Positions 29,905 to 40,800 of a DNA stretch of 64,000 nucleotides are shown here, in pieces. Position numbers and translations under genes: made by a program. The notes below the pieces were generated by a model. It made no database searches. It was given only the letters and a program-made list of their open reading frames with translations, and had not been told where the DNA came from. Numbering within the stretch: position 1 is the stretch's first letter; the number at the start of each line of letters is the position of its first letter. Source of the DNA: JBKPNJ01 sp963695705 (GTDB taxonomy: Bacteria > Actinomycetota > Actinomycetes > Propionibacteriales > Nocardioidaceae); contig CAVOHB010000014.1 of the NCBI GenBank assembly GCA_963695705.1, forward strand, positions 1 through 64,000, given 5' to 3'.

Positions 29905-30291
29905 TCACCCACGGCGCGTGTGAGGCAGGGTGAAACACCATGTTGGCGGCATCGGTCTCCTTCGGTGGAAGCGGACTGCAACCGGCATGTATTGGGTAGA
30001 TCCATCACCACGCGGCCGGCGTTCGAGTGCCTGACGGAGCTCACGCCGGCTGATCAACGCGTGTGGTCGATCGACGTGCCGATTGCCTCGACTGATGATC
30101 AGGAGTGCAGCCGCGGCTGCCAGGATCATCCAGGATCCGGCTGTCGCAAGCGTCGTGGCAGTACCCAGAGTGAGGAGGAGGCCGATGAGGCCGGTGCTGA
30201 TGAGGCCGGGAGTGCGAACGACCGCCCGCTGGAACGCAAAGGCCGGGGCGAGGGATGCGCTGGGCAATTGCCGGGCGAGGTGGGTGTCCAT
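29905..30291 (-). CDS. Possible small membrane protein in the recC / ABC importer gap
   Basis: The 608-base gap between recC (minus) and the importer operon (plus) holds one plausible minus-strand gene of 128 residues starting MDTHLARQLPSASLAPAFAF. It has two hydrophobic helices (GLISTGLIGLLLTLGTATTL and WMILAAAAALLII) and a basic tail. No convincing ribosome site precedes the ATG and no homologue comes to mind, so it may not be real. The rest of the gap shows no other feature. Confidence 0.3.
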   Translation of the reverse strand: MDTHLARQLPSASLAPAFAFQRAVVRTPGLISTGLIGLLLTLGTATTLATAGSWMILAAAAALLIISRGNRHVDRPHALISRRELRQALERRPRGDGSTQYMPVAVRFHRRRPMPPTWCFTLPHTRRG

Positions 30292-30448
30292 GGATACGTT
30301 GGCGAGGGGCTGAACACTCCTGCCCCACAGGCTGGCCCTTGCGCGGCGGCGGCTCGGCAGACCGGACGCCTCGCAAGACGAGACACATTGGAGTTGCGAC
30401 CGTGACCGGGTGCCACTAGAACTGAACCCACGGTATCGAGGAGGTCGC

Positions 30449-31540
30449 ATGCGGGGGTCGAGCCAGCTCAGGACGGCTCGCACCGCAGCGCGAGCGGTCG
30501 CGGTCGCGCTATCGGCGATGCTCCTGGTCGCGAGCTGTGGCGGCAACGACGGGAAGACCGGCGTCTCGCTGATCCTGAAGACCCAGTCCAACCCCTACTT
30601 CATCGCCATGAAGCAGGCGGCGCAGGCCGAGGCGGACAAGACCGGAGTACACCTGTCCGTGGCGACCGGACTCGCCGACGGCGACACCCAGACGCAGATC
30701 AACGCGATCGACACCGCCATCGCGCGCGGTGACCAGGGCATCATGATCACCTCCAACGGCTCGGCCGTGAACGCCGCCCTGCGCCTCGCCAAGGACTACG
30801 GCCTCTATGTGATCGCGCTCGACACACCCCTGGACCCGGTGGACACGGCCGACGTCACCTACGCCACCAACAACTTCGAGGCAGGCAAGCTGATCGGTGA
30901 GTACGCGGCCGAACGGCTCGCGGGGAAGAAGGCCGTGATCGCGATGCTCGACCTGTACGACGACCAGGTCGTCTCGGTCGACATCGACCGCGACCACGGT
31001 TTCCTCACCGGCATGGGCATCGACCCCGGGAGCAAGACGCTGAACGCCAAGGAGGCGACGTCCGGCAAGTACACCGGTGGCAAGGGCGGCGACTACCAGA
31101 TCGCCTGCCACCAGGCGACACAGGGGGCCGTCGACGGCGGTCGCACGGCGATGGAGCAGTGCCTGTCCCGCAACCCCGACATCAACGTCGTCTACACGAT
31201 CAACGAACCCGCCGGCGAGGGCGCCTACGCCGCGCTGAAGGCCGGAAACCGCGAGGACAAGGCATTCGTCGTCACCATCGACGGCAGCTGCCAAGGGATG
31301 AGCGACATCGAGAAGGGGATCTTCGCCGCGGACGCCACCCAGTACCCCGGGAAGATGGCCCAGCTCGGCGTCGACGCGATCTCCCAGATCGCCAAGGGAG
31401 GACAGCCCCCGTCGTTGCCCCCCGGTGAGGACTTCCTCGATACCGGCACCAAGCTCGTCACCGCCAAGCCACTGCCCGGTATCACCAGCCAGACGGTCGA
31501 CGAGGGCAAGGCGGCGTGCTGGGGCGCGGCAGTCAGCTGA
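30449..31540 (+). CDS. Sugar ABC transporter substrate-binding lipoprotein (ribose/fructose type)
   Basis: The start is the ATG at 30449 with GAGGAGG 5 bases upstream (an earlier in-frame ATG at 30410 is less likely). The 363-residue protein has a lipoprotein signal with lipobox Val-Ala-Ser-Cys30, so it is anchored outside the membrane. The mature part is a type I periplasmic binding fold: VSLILKTQSNPYFIAMKQAA, TQINAIDTAIARGDQGIMIT, VVYTINEPAGEGAYAAL and VVTIDGSCQGMSDIEKG. Two Cys near residues 225 and 245 may form a disulphide. It resembles the FrcB fructose-binding subgroup more than RbsB. First gene of a three-gene operon. Confidence 0.9.
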   Translation: MRGSSQLRTARTAARAVAVALSAMLLVASCGGNDGKTGVSLILKTQSNPYFIAMKQAAQAEADKTGVHLSVATGLADGDTQTQINAIDTAIARGDQGIMITSNGSAVNAALRLAKDYGLYVIALDTPLDPVDTADVTYATNNFEAGKLIGEYAAERLAGKKAVIAMLDLYDDQVVSVDIDRDHGFLTGMGIDPGSKTLNAKEATSGKYTGGKGGDYQIACHQATQGAVDGGRTAMEQCLSRNPDINVVYTINEPAGEGAYAALKAGNREDKAFVVTIDGSCQGMSDIEKGIFAADATQYPGKMAQLGVDAISQIAKGGQPPSLPPGEDFLDTGTKLVTAKPLPGITSQTVDEGKAACWGAAVS

Positions 31541-31576
31541 GGATTTCGGGCTCTAGACGACGAGAAGGGTCACACC

Positions 31577-32610
31577 GTGAACGACGAACCGTCAGGGACT
31601 GTCGAGGCGCCCGCGTCAGCGGACGATCTGGTGCCCACGCGGCACACGCCTGCTCAACGGATCCAGCACATCCTGCACGGCAACCCCGCGCTGAGCCCGC
31701 TGATCGTGTTGATCATCGGCTTGATCGTCTTCGGCGTGGTCGCGGACAACTTCCTGACCGCGGTGTCGCTCTCCCTGCTGTTGCAGCAGGTGGCGGTCGT
31801 CGGGGCTCTCGCCGTCGGCCAGACGCTGATCATCCTCACCGCCGGGATCGACCTCTCGATCGGGATGGCGATGGTGCTGTCGTCCCTGGTGATGGTGAAG
31901 CTGAACTTCGACCACGGCGTCCCGGGTCCGATCGCGCTGCTGATCGGGGTGGGGGTGGGCCTCCTCACCGGGGTCCTCAACGGCGTGCTGGTGACCCGGC
32001 TGAACCTGCCGCCGTTCATCGTGACCCTGGGGACGTTCTCCATCTTCACGGCCCTCTCGTTGCTGTACGCCGCCGGGCAGACGGTCGCACTCGACCCGGA
32101 TGCGTTCCTGGTGTGGACGGGCAAGACGATCAGCATCGGCAGCGTCAGCATCTCGTGGGGCGTGGTGCTGATGCTGCTGTTGTACGTAGTGGTCGGCTTC
32201 GCGCTGCGCAACACGGCCTGGGGGCAACATCTGTACGCCACCGGCGACGACCGTGAGGCCTCGCAGCTGGCCGGCATCTCCACCGACCGTGTCCTGCTCA
32301 GCGCGTACGTGGTCGCCGGTTTCACCGTCGGAGTCGCCGCCTGGATCGTCTGTGGCCGGGTGGGCGGCGCGGACCCCAACGCCGGGCTCAACTACAACCT
32401 GCAGAGCATCACCGCCGTCGTCATCGGCGGCACCAGCCTCTTCGGCGGCCGCGGGCTGGTGGTGGGCAGCCTGATCGGAGCGCTGATCGTGCAGGTCTTC
32501 AACAGTGGGCTCGCCCTGGCTGGTGTCGACCCGAACTACCAGGTGCTGGCCACCGGCATCCTGGTGATCCTCGCCGTGTCCGTCGACCAGTGGATCAGGA
32601 GTGTGAAGGC

Positions 32611-32614
<4 letters not shown>
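31577..32614 (+). CDS. Sugar ABC transporter permease (ribose/fructose type)
   Basis: The 345-residue protein starts at the GTG at 31577. After a 45-residue cytoplasmic tail it has eight to ten membrane helices of the BPD_transp_2 family. Hallmarks are LAVGQTLIILTAGIDLSIGM, RLNLPPFIVTLGTFSI, and GTSLFGGRGLVVGSLIGALI near the C-terminus. Forms the homodimeric channel for the binding protein before it. The 36-base gap upstream and ATGA overlap downstream show one operon. Confidence 0.92.
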
Positions 32615-33435
<821 letters not shown>

Positions 33436-33453
33436 AACATCGAGATGGGTATA

Positions 33454-33466
33454 GCTAGGAGCTAGC
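33454..33466. repeat. Short inverted repeat after the importer operon
   Basis: GCTAG-GAG-CTAGC lies 18 bases after the importer stop codon, in a 185-base gap otherwise without features. It could be a weak terminator or a binding site for the next gene. Only five base pairs, no T-run. Confidence 0.25.
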
Positions 33467-33620
33467 CAAGACTTGAATGCTGGCTGCCACTCTAATCCGT
33501 GAGCATCGCGCCGAAAGGCGGCCAAGGCGTGCGTGTCGCGACCGCACGCCAACGCAAACAGCTCAGTCGTCGGATTCGTAGCCCCTCGACCGCGCGCGTC
33601 AAGTGAGGTAAACATCCGGC

Positions 33621-34275
33621 ATGGCGAAGACGTACACGTTGGATCAAATAGTCGCCGAGACACTCCGTGAGCATGGCTACCACCTCCCAGAATCAGACAA
33701 CACTGGGCTGAGGGCCAACCCGCCGACAATCCGCGTTCAACAGGACCAGGGCGACGCTTGGCTCATCCTGGACGTCGATCGTTGGCTCGAACACGGTCGT
33801 AGGATTCGAACACGCGATACACCGTGCCACTGAGATCCTCGGCAAACCGGGTCTTGTTTATGTTGTCGGGGAATTCGGGCAGATCAGGCAGACCCGATAT
33901 GTGGACGGCACACCCCCGCCACCGGCAAGGCATGTCGAGCCAGCGCCACCAATCACCCACGTGGATCCTCCAGCACCACAACCGAAACCAGCCGCCGCAC
34001 CCGTTCCAATCAGTCATGTGAGCGTCTCCCCGGTCGCGCAAGTAAGCCATCCCGATGATCCAACGGTCGTGCAACCTGAGATCAAGCCAGAGCAGGTTGT
34101 GGCCGCTATGGGTGACGACTGGATGAAGAGGATGCAAGCGGCGAAGGATGAGGGCTCGAGTGAGAAGGTTCGTGAGGGAGTCCAGGAGGCGTTTCACGTG
34201 TTGCACGCCTTGCATCCCGTTCTCAAAGAGATGGGCCCAGTCCTACAAGCGATAATGCACGCCATGGGGCATTAG
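33621..34275 (+). pseudogene. Hypothetical protein with Pro-rich linker, one frameshift
   Basis: The N-terminal part (MAKTYTLDQIVAETLREHGY) reads to DVDRWL, then one surplus base near 33790 moves the frame to VVGFEHAIHRATEILGKPGL, then EFGQIRQTRYVDGTPPPPAR. The repaired protein of about 217 residues has a small alpha/beta head, a 50-residue Pro/Ala/His-rich linker, and a helical tail (DDWMKRMQAAKDEGSSEKVR, ending LQAIMHAMGH). No family is recognised. It stands alone, convergent with the cyclase-ATPase gene 23 bases away. Base composition is less GC-rich than its neighbours. Confidence 0.55.
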
Positions 34276-34298
34276 CGTCCGCATCGGTCATAGCCGCC

Positions 34299-37200
34299 TC
34301 AGGAACGAGGAGGTGCTGCCTGAAGAAGACGCATCGTCTCTTCGAGCCGGGGTCGTGCCCTAAGGCGCTCGAACACATCTTTCGCCTCGATGAGCAGCGC
34401 CTCGGCCGGGTCGCCGAGCCGGCGACGTGATCGCGCGATGCCGAGCACCGCCTTCGCCCGCTGGTACGGGTCTCCGTAGGCGGTCCACAGATCCGCCGCC
34501 TGCGCGTGCAGCTCCATGGCGGAACGGTCGTTGCCGACCGCTTCGGCCAGCAGAGCGCGCGTCCCGATGGCGTTGCACTCAAGCAGTGCGACCGTGTCGT
34601 CTGCAACCGCGAGGGCGCGCTGAACTGGGGCGACGCGGCCGTACGGAAGCAGTGCCTCAGCGCGTCGCAGTAGGTCCAACGCAAGCATGGCGTCGAGGTC
34701 AGGGTCGAGTCTGGCGTCGATCTGGTCGATGAGGACCCCGGCTCGCGCCCGGTCGCCGCGTGCCATCGCACAATTGAACTCGAAGACCAGGAGCGTGTCA
34801 GCCAACGCGGGGTCGCCGGTCGCCTGGACTGCGGGGCTCAGCCGGGTGTGTAAAGCCTCGGCCTGCGCCCACTCGCCTCGCGCGACGGCGATCTCCAGCT
34901 CGACGACGCCCAAGTGCACCAGGTGATCGGACTCTGCTGGAGACCGACGGCGGCTCGCCCGACAGTATTCGAGTGCCTCATCCCAACGGCCGAGCGCCTG
35001 CAGCGCCTCGGCGACATTGGCCTCAAGACTCACTGCATATCCCGCGCGTCCTCGGCTTCTCGCGAACTCGATACCGTCCTCGAAGACGCGAAGCGACGCG
35101 GCCGGGCCGCTAGACCACTTGATGTTGACGCCGAGGTTGTTGTGGAGCATGAGCACGAGGTCGGTCAGATTCTGCTCGGTGGCCAACGCCATGGCCCGCC
35201 GCACGTCTTCTTCGCCGCCAACCGGGTCGCCGGACACCCACCGCGCCTCTCCGCGCGCCTCGAGTGCGCGGATCTCCACCCGCCGGAGATCGGCCTGCCC
35301 CTCGAAGTCACCCAGGCTGTCGAGAACCCGATCGGACCACCTGATCGCCTGCTTGTTCCGTTGATTGATCATGTGATCTTGAGCCCGGTGCGCGTAGGCG
35401 TCGAGGAGCACTGGACCGACGGGTAGTGCCTCGAGATCTCCGATCGTCTCCTCGATGAGTCGGGCACACTCCGCACCGCGACCCATGTTCGCCAGGGCCA
35501 TCGCGCGGGCCAAGTCTACGGAGCGGCCCGCGACCGGGTCTCCGTGGGTGCGGTAGGCCGCGGCGGCGTCGGCAAAGACTTGCACGGCCTCTGCTCGCCG
35601 GCCCGTCGTCCGTAACAGGTGCCCGAGGCTGACCTCGAGAGGCGCCCATCGAAGGTCGTGCCCGTCGGTGATCTCGAGTGCCGCACGATAGTGGTTCTCG
35701 GCGCTCACCGGGTCGAGTGCGGTCGCAGCTTCACCGGCGAGCGTGTGCCAGCGACGAGCCTCGTCGGTCAGCTGGTCAAGGCTCACTCCGCGCTTACCCG
35801 ACCCCGACGCGAGCATCAGCACACGCGCCCGGTCGTAGTGGTGGGCGATGACCGCGGCCTGCTCGCCGGGCTCGTCACCGGCCAGGTCGGCTGTCCAACG
35901 TGCAGCGGCCTCATGCTTGGCCGCACGCTCCACGCGAGGGATCTGCGCATAGGCGACCTCCATGATCAAGGCGTGGGCGAAGCTGTGCTCAGACTGCCCG
36001 GCCAGTGTCGACACCCGGGCCGGGCGTAGGTAGTCGCGCCGTACCAGATCGTGAAGCACGCCGCGGACGTCGGACTCGTCGCGACCCGACAGCGCGGACA
36101 CCGCGCCGGACCAGAACGTCTGCCCGATTACCGCGGCATCGAGCAGGAGGGTCTTGGACTCCGGCGCGAGCGTGTCCAGCCTCGCCGCGATGATCGCCTG
36201 CACCGACTCGGGAAACGCGTCACCGAGCGACGGCCCATCGGCCGGATCCTCGCCGTGCCCGTTGACGGCAGCCGCGATCCTGCCGCGGTCGTCGAGCATG
36301 CGAACGAACTCCTCGGCATAGAGCGGGTTGCCTCCGGCCCGCTTCAGGACCAGTGCGTGCGTGTCTGCCGACAACACGGCGGTGCCGAGCAGGCCGGTGA
36401 CGAGCTGCGCGGTTTCGGCGTCAGTCAGCGGCGACAGCCCGATCATGGTGGCGTTGCGGTGCCCGCCGCCCCACGTCGGTGCCTTGTCGAACAGCTCGGG
36501 TCGAGCGGTACCGACGACCATCAGCGGCACCCCCGAGACCCACTGCAGGAGGTGGTCGACGAAGTCCAGGAGCACCTGGTCGGCCCAGTGCAGATCCTCG
36601 AGCATGATGACGAAGGGCCCGGTGGTCGCGATCGCCTCCAGGAGCCGCCGTGCGGCAGCGAAGAGCTCGTCCCGTGACGTCTCACCCCCTTGCAAGCCCA
36701 CGAGCGGGCCGAGGCGCGCCGCGACCCACCCCGCCTGCGACCGGTCGCGCGGCCCGTCGTGAACCTCGGAGTCGAGGGTGACGGCGATGCTCTCGGCCAG
36801 CTTCGTGCCGGCGACCTCACGGGAGTCGGAGTCCAGTATTCCCGCATGTGCCTTGACCACCTGACCGAGCGCCCAGAAGGAGATCGCGTCACCGTACGGA
36901 AGGCATCGTCCCTGTCGCCAAGTCACCAGCTCGTCTCGTTTGTCGACCCACTCGGAGAACTCCTGGACCAGCCGCGACTTCCCCACCCCCGGCTCGGCCA
37001 CGATCGTCACCAGCTGCACCGACGACTCCCGAACGCAGCGCGTGAACGCTCGCTGCAGCATCTCCAGCTCGTCTCGCCGCCCCACCATCGGCGTACGCGT
37101 TGCGGTGAGCGCCTCGCCGACCCGAGACTTCGCGCCGATCGCTTCCCAGACGGGAATGGGCTCTGCCTTGCCCTTGACCGTCACGGCATCCAGGGACTTG

Positions 37201-37775
37201 TAGTCGATCACGCCACGTGTCGCGCGCCAGGTCGTCTCGCCCACCAGCACGCTGCCGGGCGCCGCGGAGGTCTGCAGCCGGGCAGCGGTGTTGACGACGT
37301 CGCCGGCCAGCATGCCCTCCCCGCGCTCAGCCTGGGCTCCCGTGGTCACCACGGCTTCGCCGGTGGCAACGCCGACCCGCACGCTCAGCTCGACCCCATG
37401 CTGCTCATTGAGCTCGTCGACGGCGTCGAGCAGACGGAGCCCGGCCCGCACAGCGCGTTCGGGATCGTCTTCGTGCACAACGGGCGCCCCGAACGCCGCC
37501 ATCACGGCGTCGCCGATGAACTTCTCGACGGTGCCACCGAACCGCTCGATCTCCTGCCTCGATCGGGCGTGGTAGGGAGTCAGCGCCGCCTGAACATCCT
37601 CGGGATCCGCGCCGTCGGCGGATGCTGTGAAACCGACCAGATCACAGAACAGCACCGAGACGACCTTGCGCTCCTGGCCAAGGGCAAACCCCGGGTCAGG
37701 CAGCTTCGCCCCGCACCCTCCGCAGAAGCGAACGCGCTCAGCATTGGCAAAGCCGCACGCCCCACACACCGTCAC
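34299..37775 (-). CDS. Zinc ribbon / class III cyclase / STAND-like ATPase / TPR signalling protein (downstream copy)
   Basis: The 1158-residue cytoplasmic protein starts at a GTG. A zinc ribbon occupies residues 4-21 (Cys4, Cys7, Cys18, Cys21). A class III nucleotide cyclase domain follows at about 37-210 with a complete catalytic set: metal-binding Asp45 and Asp88, purine-specifying Lys84 and Asp158, transition-state Asn161 and Arg165. This is the adenylate cyclase pattern. An AAA/NACHT-like ATPase begins with VGRRDELEML and Walker A EPGVGKS at residues 260-266, with Walker B-like VIMLEDLHWAD. About 500 residues of TPR-like helices complete it. The architecture suggests ligand- or partner-gated cAMP synthesis. 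It lies 90 bases downstream of a paralogue on the same strand. Confidence 0.9.
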   Translation of the reverse strand: MTVCGACGFANAERVRFCGGCGAKLPDPGFALGQERKVVSVLFCDLVGFTASADGADPEDVQAALTPYHARSRQEIERFGGTVEKFIGDAVMAAFGAPVVHEDDPERAVRAGLRLLDAVDELNEQHGVELSVRVGVATGEAVVTTGAQAERGEGMLAGDVVNTAARLQTSAAPGSVLVGETTWRATRGVIDYKSLDAVTVKGKAEPIPVWEAIGAKSRVGEALTATRTPMVGRRDELEMLQRAFTRCVRESSVQLVTIVAEPGVGKSRLVQEFSEWVDKRDELVTWRQGRCLPYGDAISFWALGQVVKAHAGILDSDSREVAGTKLAESIAVTLDSEVHDGPRDRSQAGWVAARLGPLVGLQGGETSRDELFAAARRLLEAIATTGPFVIMLEDLHWADQVLLDFVDHLLQWVSGVPLMVVGTARPELFDKAPTWGGGHRNATMIGLSPLTDAETAQLVTGLLGTAVLSADTHALVLKRAGGNPLYAEEFVRMLDDRGRIAAAVNGHGEDPADGPSLGDAFPESVQAIIAARLDTLAPESKTLLLDAAVIGQTFWSGAVSALSGRDESDVRGVLHDLVRRDYLRPARVSTLAGQSEHSFAHALIMEVAYAQIPRVERAAKHEAAARWTADLAGDEPGEQAAVIAHHYDRARVLMLASGSGKRGVSLDQLTDEARRWHTLAGEAATALDPVSAENHYRAALEITDGHDLRWAPLEVSLGHLLRTTGRRAEAVQVFADAAAAYRTHGDPVAGRSVDLARAMALANMGRGAECARLIEETIGDLEALPVGPVLLDAYAHRAQDHMINQRNKQAIRWSDRVLDSLGDFEGQADLRRVEIRALEARGEARWVSGDPVGGEEDVRRAMALATEQNLTDLVLMLHNNLGVNIKWSSGPAASLRVFEDGIEFARSRGRAGYAVSLEANVAEALQALGRWDEALEYCRASRRRSPAESDHLVHLGVVELEIAVARGEWAQAEALHTRLSPAVQATGDPALADTLLVFEFNCAMARGDRARAGVLIDQIDARLDPDLDAMLALDLLRRAEALLPYGRVAPVQRALAVADDTVALLECNAIGTRALLAEAVGNDRSAMELHAQAADLWTAYGDPYQRAKAVLGIARSRRRLGDPAEALLIEAKDVFERLRARPRLEETMRLLQAAPPRS

Positions 37776-37865
37776 CCAGATACTCTAAGTGGCAGGTCGC
37801 GCTAAGTCTGTGCGCTTCGTTCAATCCAGAGCCAGGCCTACCGCCGCTGAACATGCTGCTGACGG

Positions 37866-40800
37866 TCAGCCTCTCTGGCGGCTACCTTCCCGGTCGGAAA
37901 GCCGGCTCGCCCGCTCCAGCAGGGGGCGAGCGCCGAGCCGCCTGGCGATGTCCGTTGCCTCGCTAGCGATTCCTCGAGCCGTCTCTGGATCACCTGTCGC
38001 GCGGACGTGATCCGCATGGTCGAGCAGGGCAACGGCGACGTGGTACGGCGAGCCGACTTCACGGAACGCCTTCACCGCGGCGTCGAAATCAACGCCCCGC
38101 TCCGCCGCCTCGACGGCGGTTGGCAGCCGCGCCAGCACGAGAAGTCTCCCAGCCCGCAGCAACGCCGGGATGTGCCCAGGTGGTTGCTCTTCGATCCATT
38201 CCAGCAGCCGGGTGACCTCGGCCCACTCGCCCAACGCGATCGCTGCGTCGGCGGCGATCGGCCAGGACCAGCGCACGGCGTCACTGCCGGGGCTGAGAAA
38301 CATGCCGTGGTCGAGGGCGATCTGGGCCTGACGGAGCGCCTCCGCCTGGTCGCCTGCCAACACACCGGCCGCGGCGAGGGCAGTTGCCGACATGCCACGG
38401 TCCTGTGGATCTTCGGAAGCACCCTGCTCGATCAGGTTCAGTGTGTCCGCCAGTTTCGCGCTGTCACCGGAAAAGGCTTGCAGTACTGACACAGACTGGG
38501 CGACTGCACGATCGTCGCCCAGGCCATCGTCAGCCACGGCCGTCGCGTAATCCTGCCGGGCGCCATCCCAGTCGCCGGTCAGCATGAGGGCCTGAATCAT
38601 GTTGGCCACGGCGAAGCCCATGGAGTACCGAGAACCGATTCGGCGCGAGAGGACCAACGCTGCACGAGTCGCCTCCACCGACGCCTGGGGGTCGATGTTG
38701 AGCAGGACGTCGGCCAGGTTGAGCAGACCACGAGCCGCAACCCCGCTGTTCTGCGTCGCTTCCGCCCGGCGGATCGCCTCACGAAGATTTGCCGCAGCCT
38801 GTACGGGGCGACTGGCCAGCCCGTGGGCGATGCCACGGATGAGGAACAACTCAGCGAAGACACTGTCGGGGAGGCCCAGCGCCTGAGCCTGAGCAAGGAC
38901 CGCAGCCGACCGCTGGTCCGCCCCTGGGCCATTCCCGATGAAGGCCTCGAGTATCGCCGTCTGAGCAAGGGCGGCGACAGTATCCGCGTCCGGTTCGGCC
39001 CCCAGCACCGACAACGCATTCCGCAATGTGTTGCCGGCATCCTCCAGGCGACCCTGCCTGCGCAACGCCGCGCCGAGCCCGACCTCGGCGCGTGCGGCCT
39101 CGCGCATGCGCTTGTGCCGTCGGTACATGTCCGCTGCGATCTGGTAGTGGGCAACCGCGGCATCCTGGTCGCCGAGATCGCTGGCCGCCTTGCCCGCCGG
39201 TTCGTGCAGGGCGGCGGCTCCGACGTCGGCCTCCGCTGAGGCCTGCTGCTGGAGGAGGTCCGCGGCAGCGGTGTATGCGGCGACGGCAGCGGCGGGTGCG
39301 CCGGTACGCACGGCGCGGTCGCCGGCCCGGGTCAGCATGCCGACGGCCTCCCCTTGCAGGCTCAGGACGTCGGGATCGTCGGGGACGGCCTTCAGCGCGT
39401 CGATCAGGTGAGCGGCGATGACCTCGGCAATCTCCTCGCCACCTTCGGCGAAGACGGTCTGCAGGTGGGCCGCGACAGCCAGGTGGCGGACCTTGCGTTC
39501 CCGCCTGGAGAGCGTGTCGTAGGCGACCTGGCGGAACATCGTCTGGACGAAGCCGTACTGTCCACGTTGCGGCGAGAGCGGGTCGGCGCGGACACCGAGC
39601 ACCTCTCGGCGCACCAGCTCGGCGAGCAACTGGCGTACCTGCGTCTCCGGCTGGTCCGACACCGCGACCAGCGCCTCGGCCGGAAAGCTGCCACCGAGCA
39701 CCGCGGCGTCGGCGATCAGCCGTCGCGCGGCCGGCTCGAGGGTGTCGAGCCGAGCAGCCAGCAGCGACTGCAACGTCGCGGGCACGCTCAACTCGCCGAC
39801 ATCGCCGACAAGTCGATAGACCCCTTCGATCGGCCGGACCACGTCACGATCGACGAGCATCCGCACCGTCTCCACGGCGTAAAGAGGGATGCCCTCCGCA
39901 CGGGCGGCTATCGCCGCCTTCGCCGAGGACGGCATGCCCGGCACCAGGCCATCGAGCAACTCACCAAGTGCTGCGTGGTCGAGCGGATCCAGCGTCAGAG
40001 TCGTGGTGTTGCGCCGGCCGCTCCCCCACCCGGCTCGCCGGGCCTCGAGCTCCGGTCGGGCCAAGGTGAGTACGAAGATAGGGACGTTGCGGGCCCAGTC
40101 CAGCAAATGCTCGAGGAAGTCGAGCAACCCGACGTCGGCGTACTGCAGGTCTTCGAGCACCATGACCACGGGATCCGCGGTCGCGAGCCGTTCGAAGAAC
40201 AGCCGCCATCCGGCGAACAGCTCGTCTCGACCCAGCTCCGGGCCGGGCTCGCCATACTCCACGCCGAGCAGCTGGGCGAGCCGTGGCCCGACGTACTGTC
40301 GCTCATCCGCGTCGGTGAGCAACGATTCCAGGCCAGCCGCCAGCTTGTCGGCGGCGACCGAGGACGCGTCCTCCTCGGCGATCTGCAGTCGCTGGCGGAC
40401 CATCTCCGCGAGCGCCCAGAACGCCACGCCGTCGCCGTACGAGAGGCACCGCCCGCGATGCCACCGCACCGTGCCCGCCAGCCCGTCGACGTACTTCTCG
40501 AACTCCCAGCCCAGCCGCGACTTCCCGACGCCCGCCGCACCCGTCACACTCACCAGGCGCGGCGTCCGACGCTCGGCGCAGGAGTGGAAGAGCTCCTTCA
40601 CCAACCGCAGCTCGGTGCCCCGGCCGACAAAACCTGCCTCCAGCCCGTCGATGCGCTGCGACCCGCCGACACCGGACAGCACCCGGTCGGCCCGCCACAA
40701 GGGCACCGGATCAGCCTTTCCCTTCAGCACATGATCACCGGTCGAGCTGAACCCAACCCCGGCTTCAGCCAGCCGGCGGGTGACCTCGTCGACCCACACG

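Noticed and set aside
29841..30448. Promoter of the sugar importer operon
   Set aside because: No pair of -35 and -10 boxes at an acceptable spacing was found by eye.
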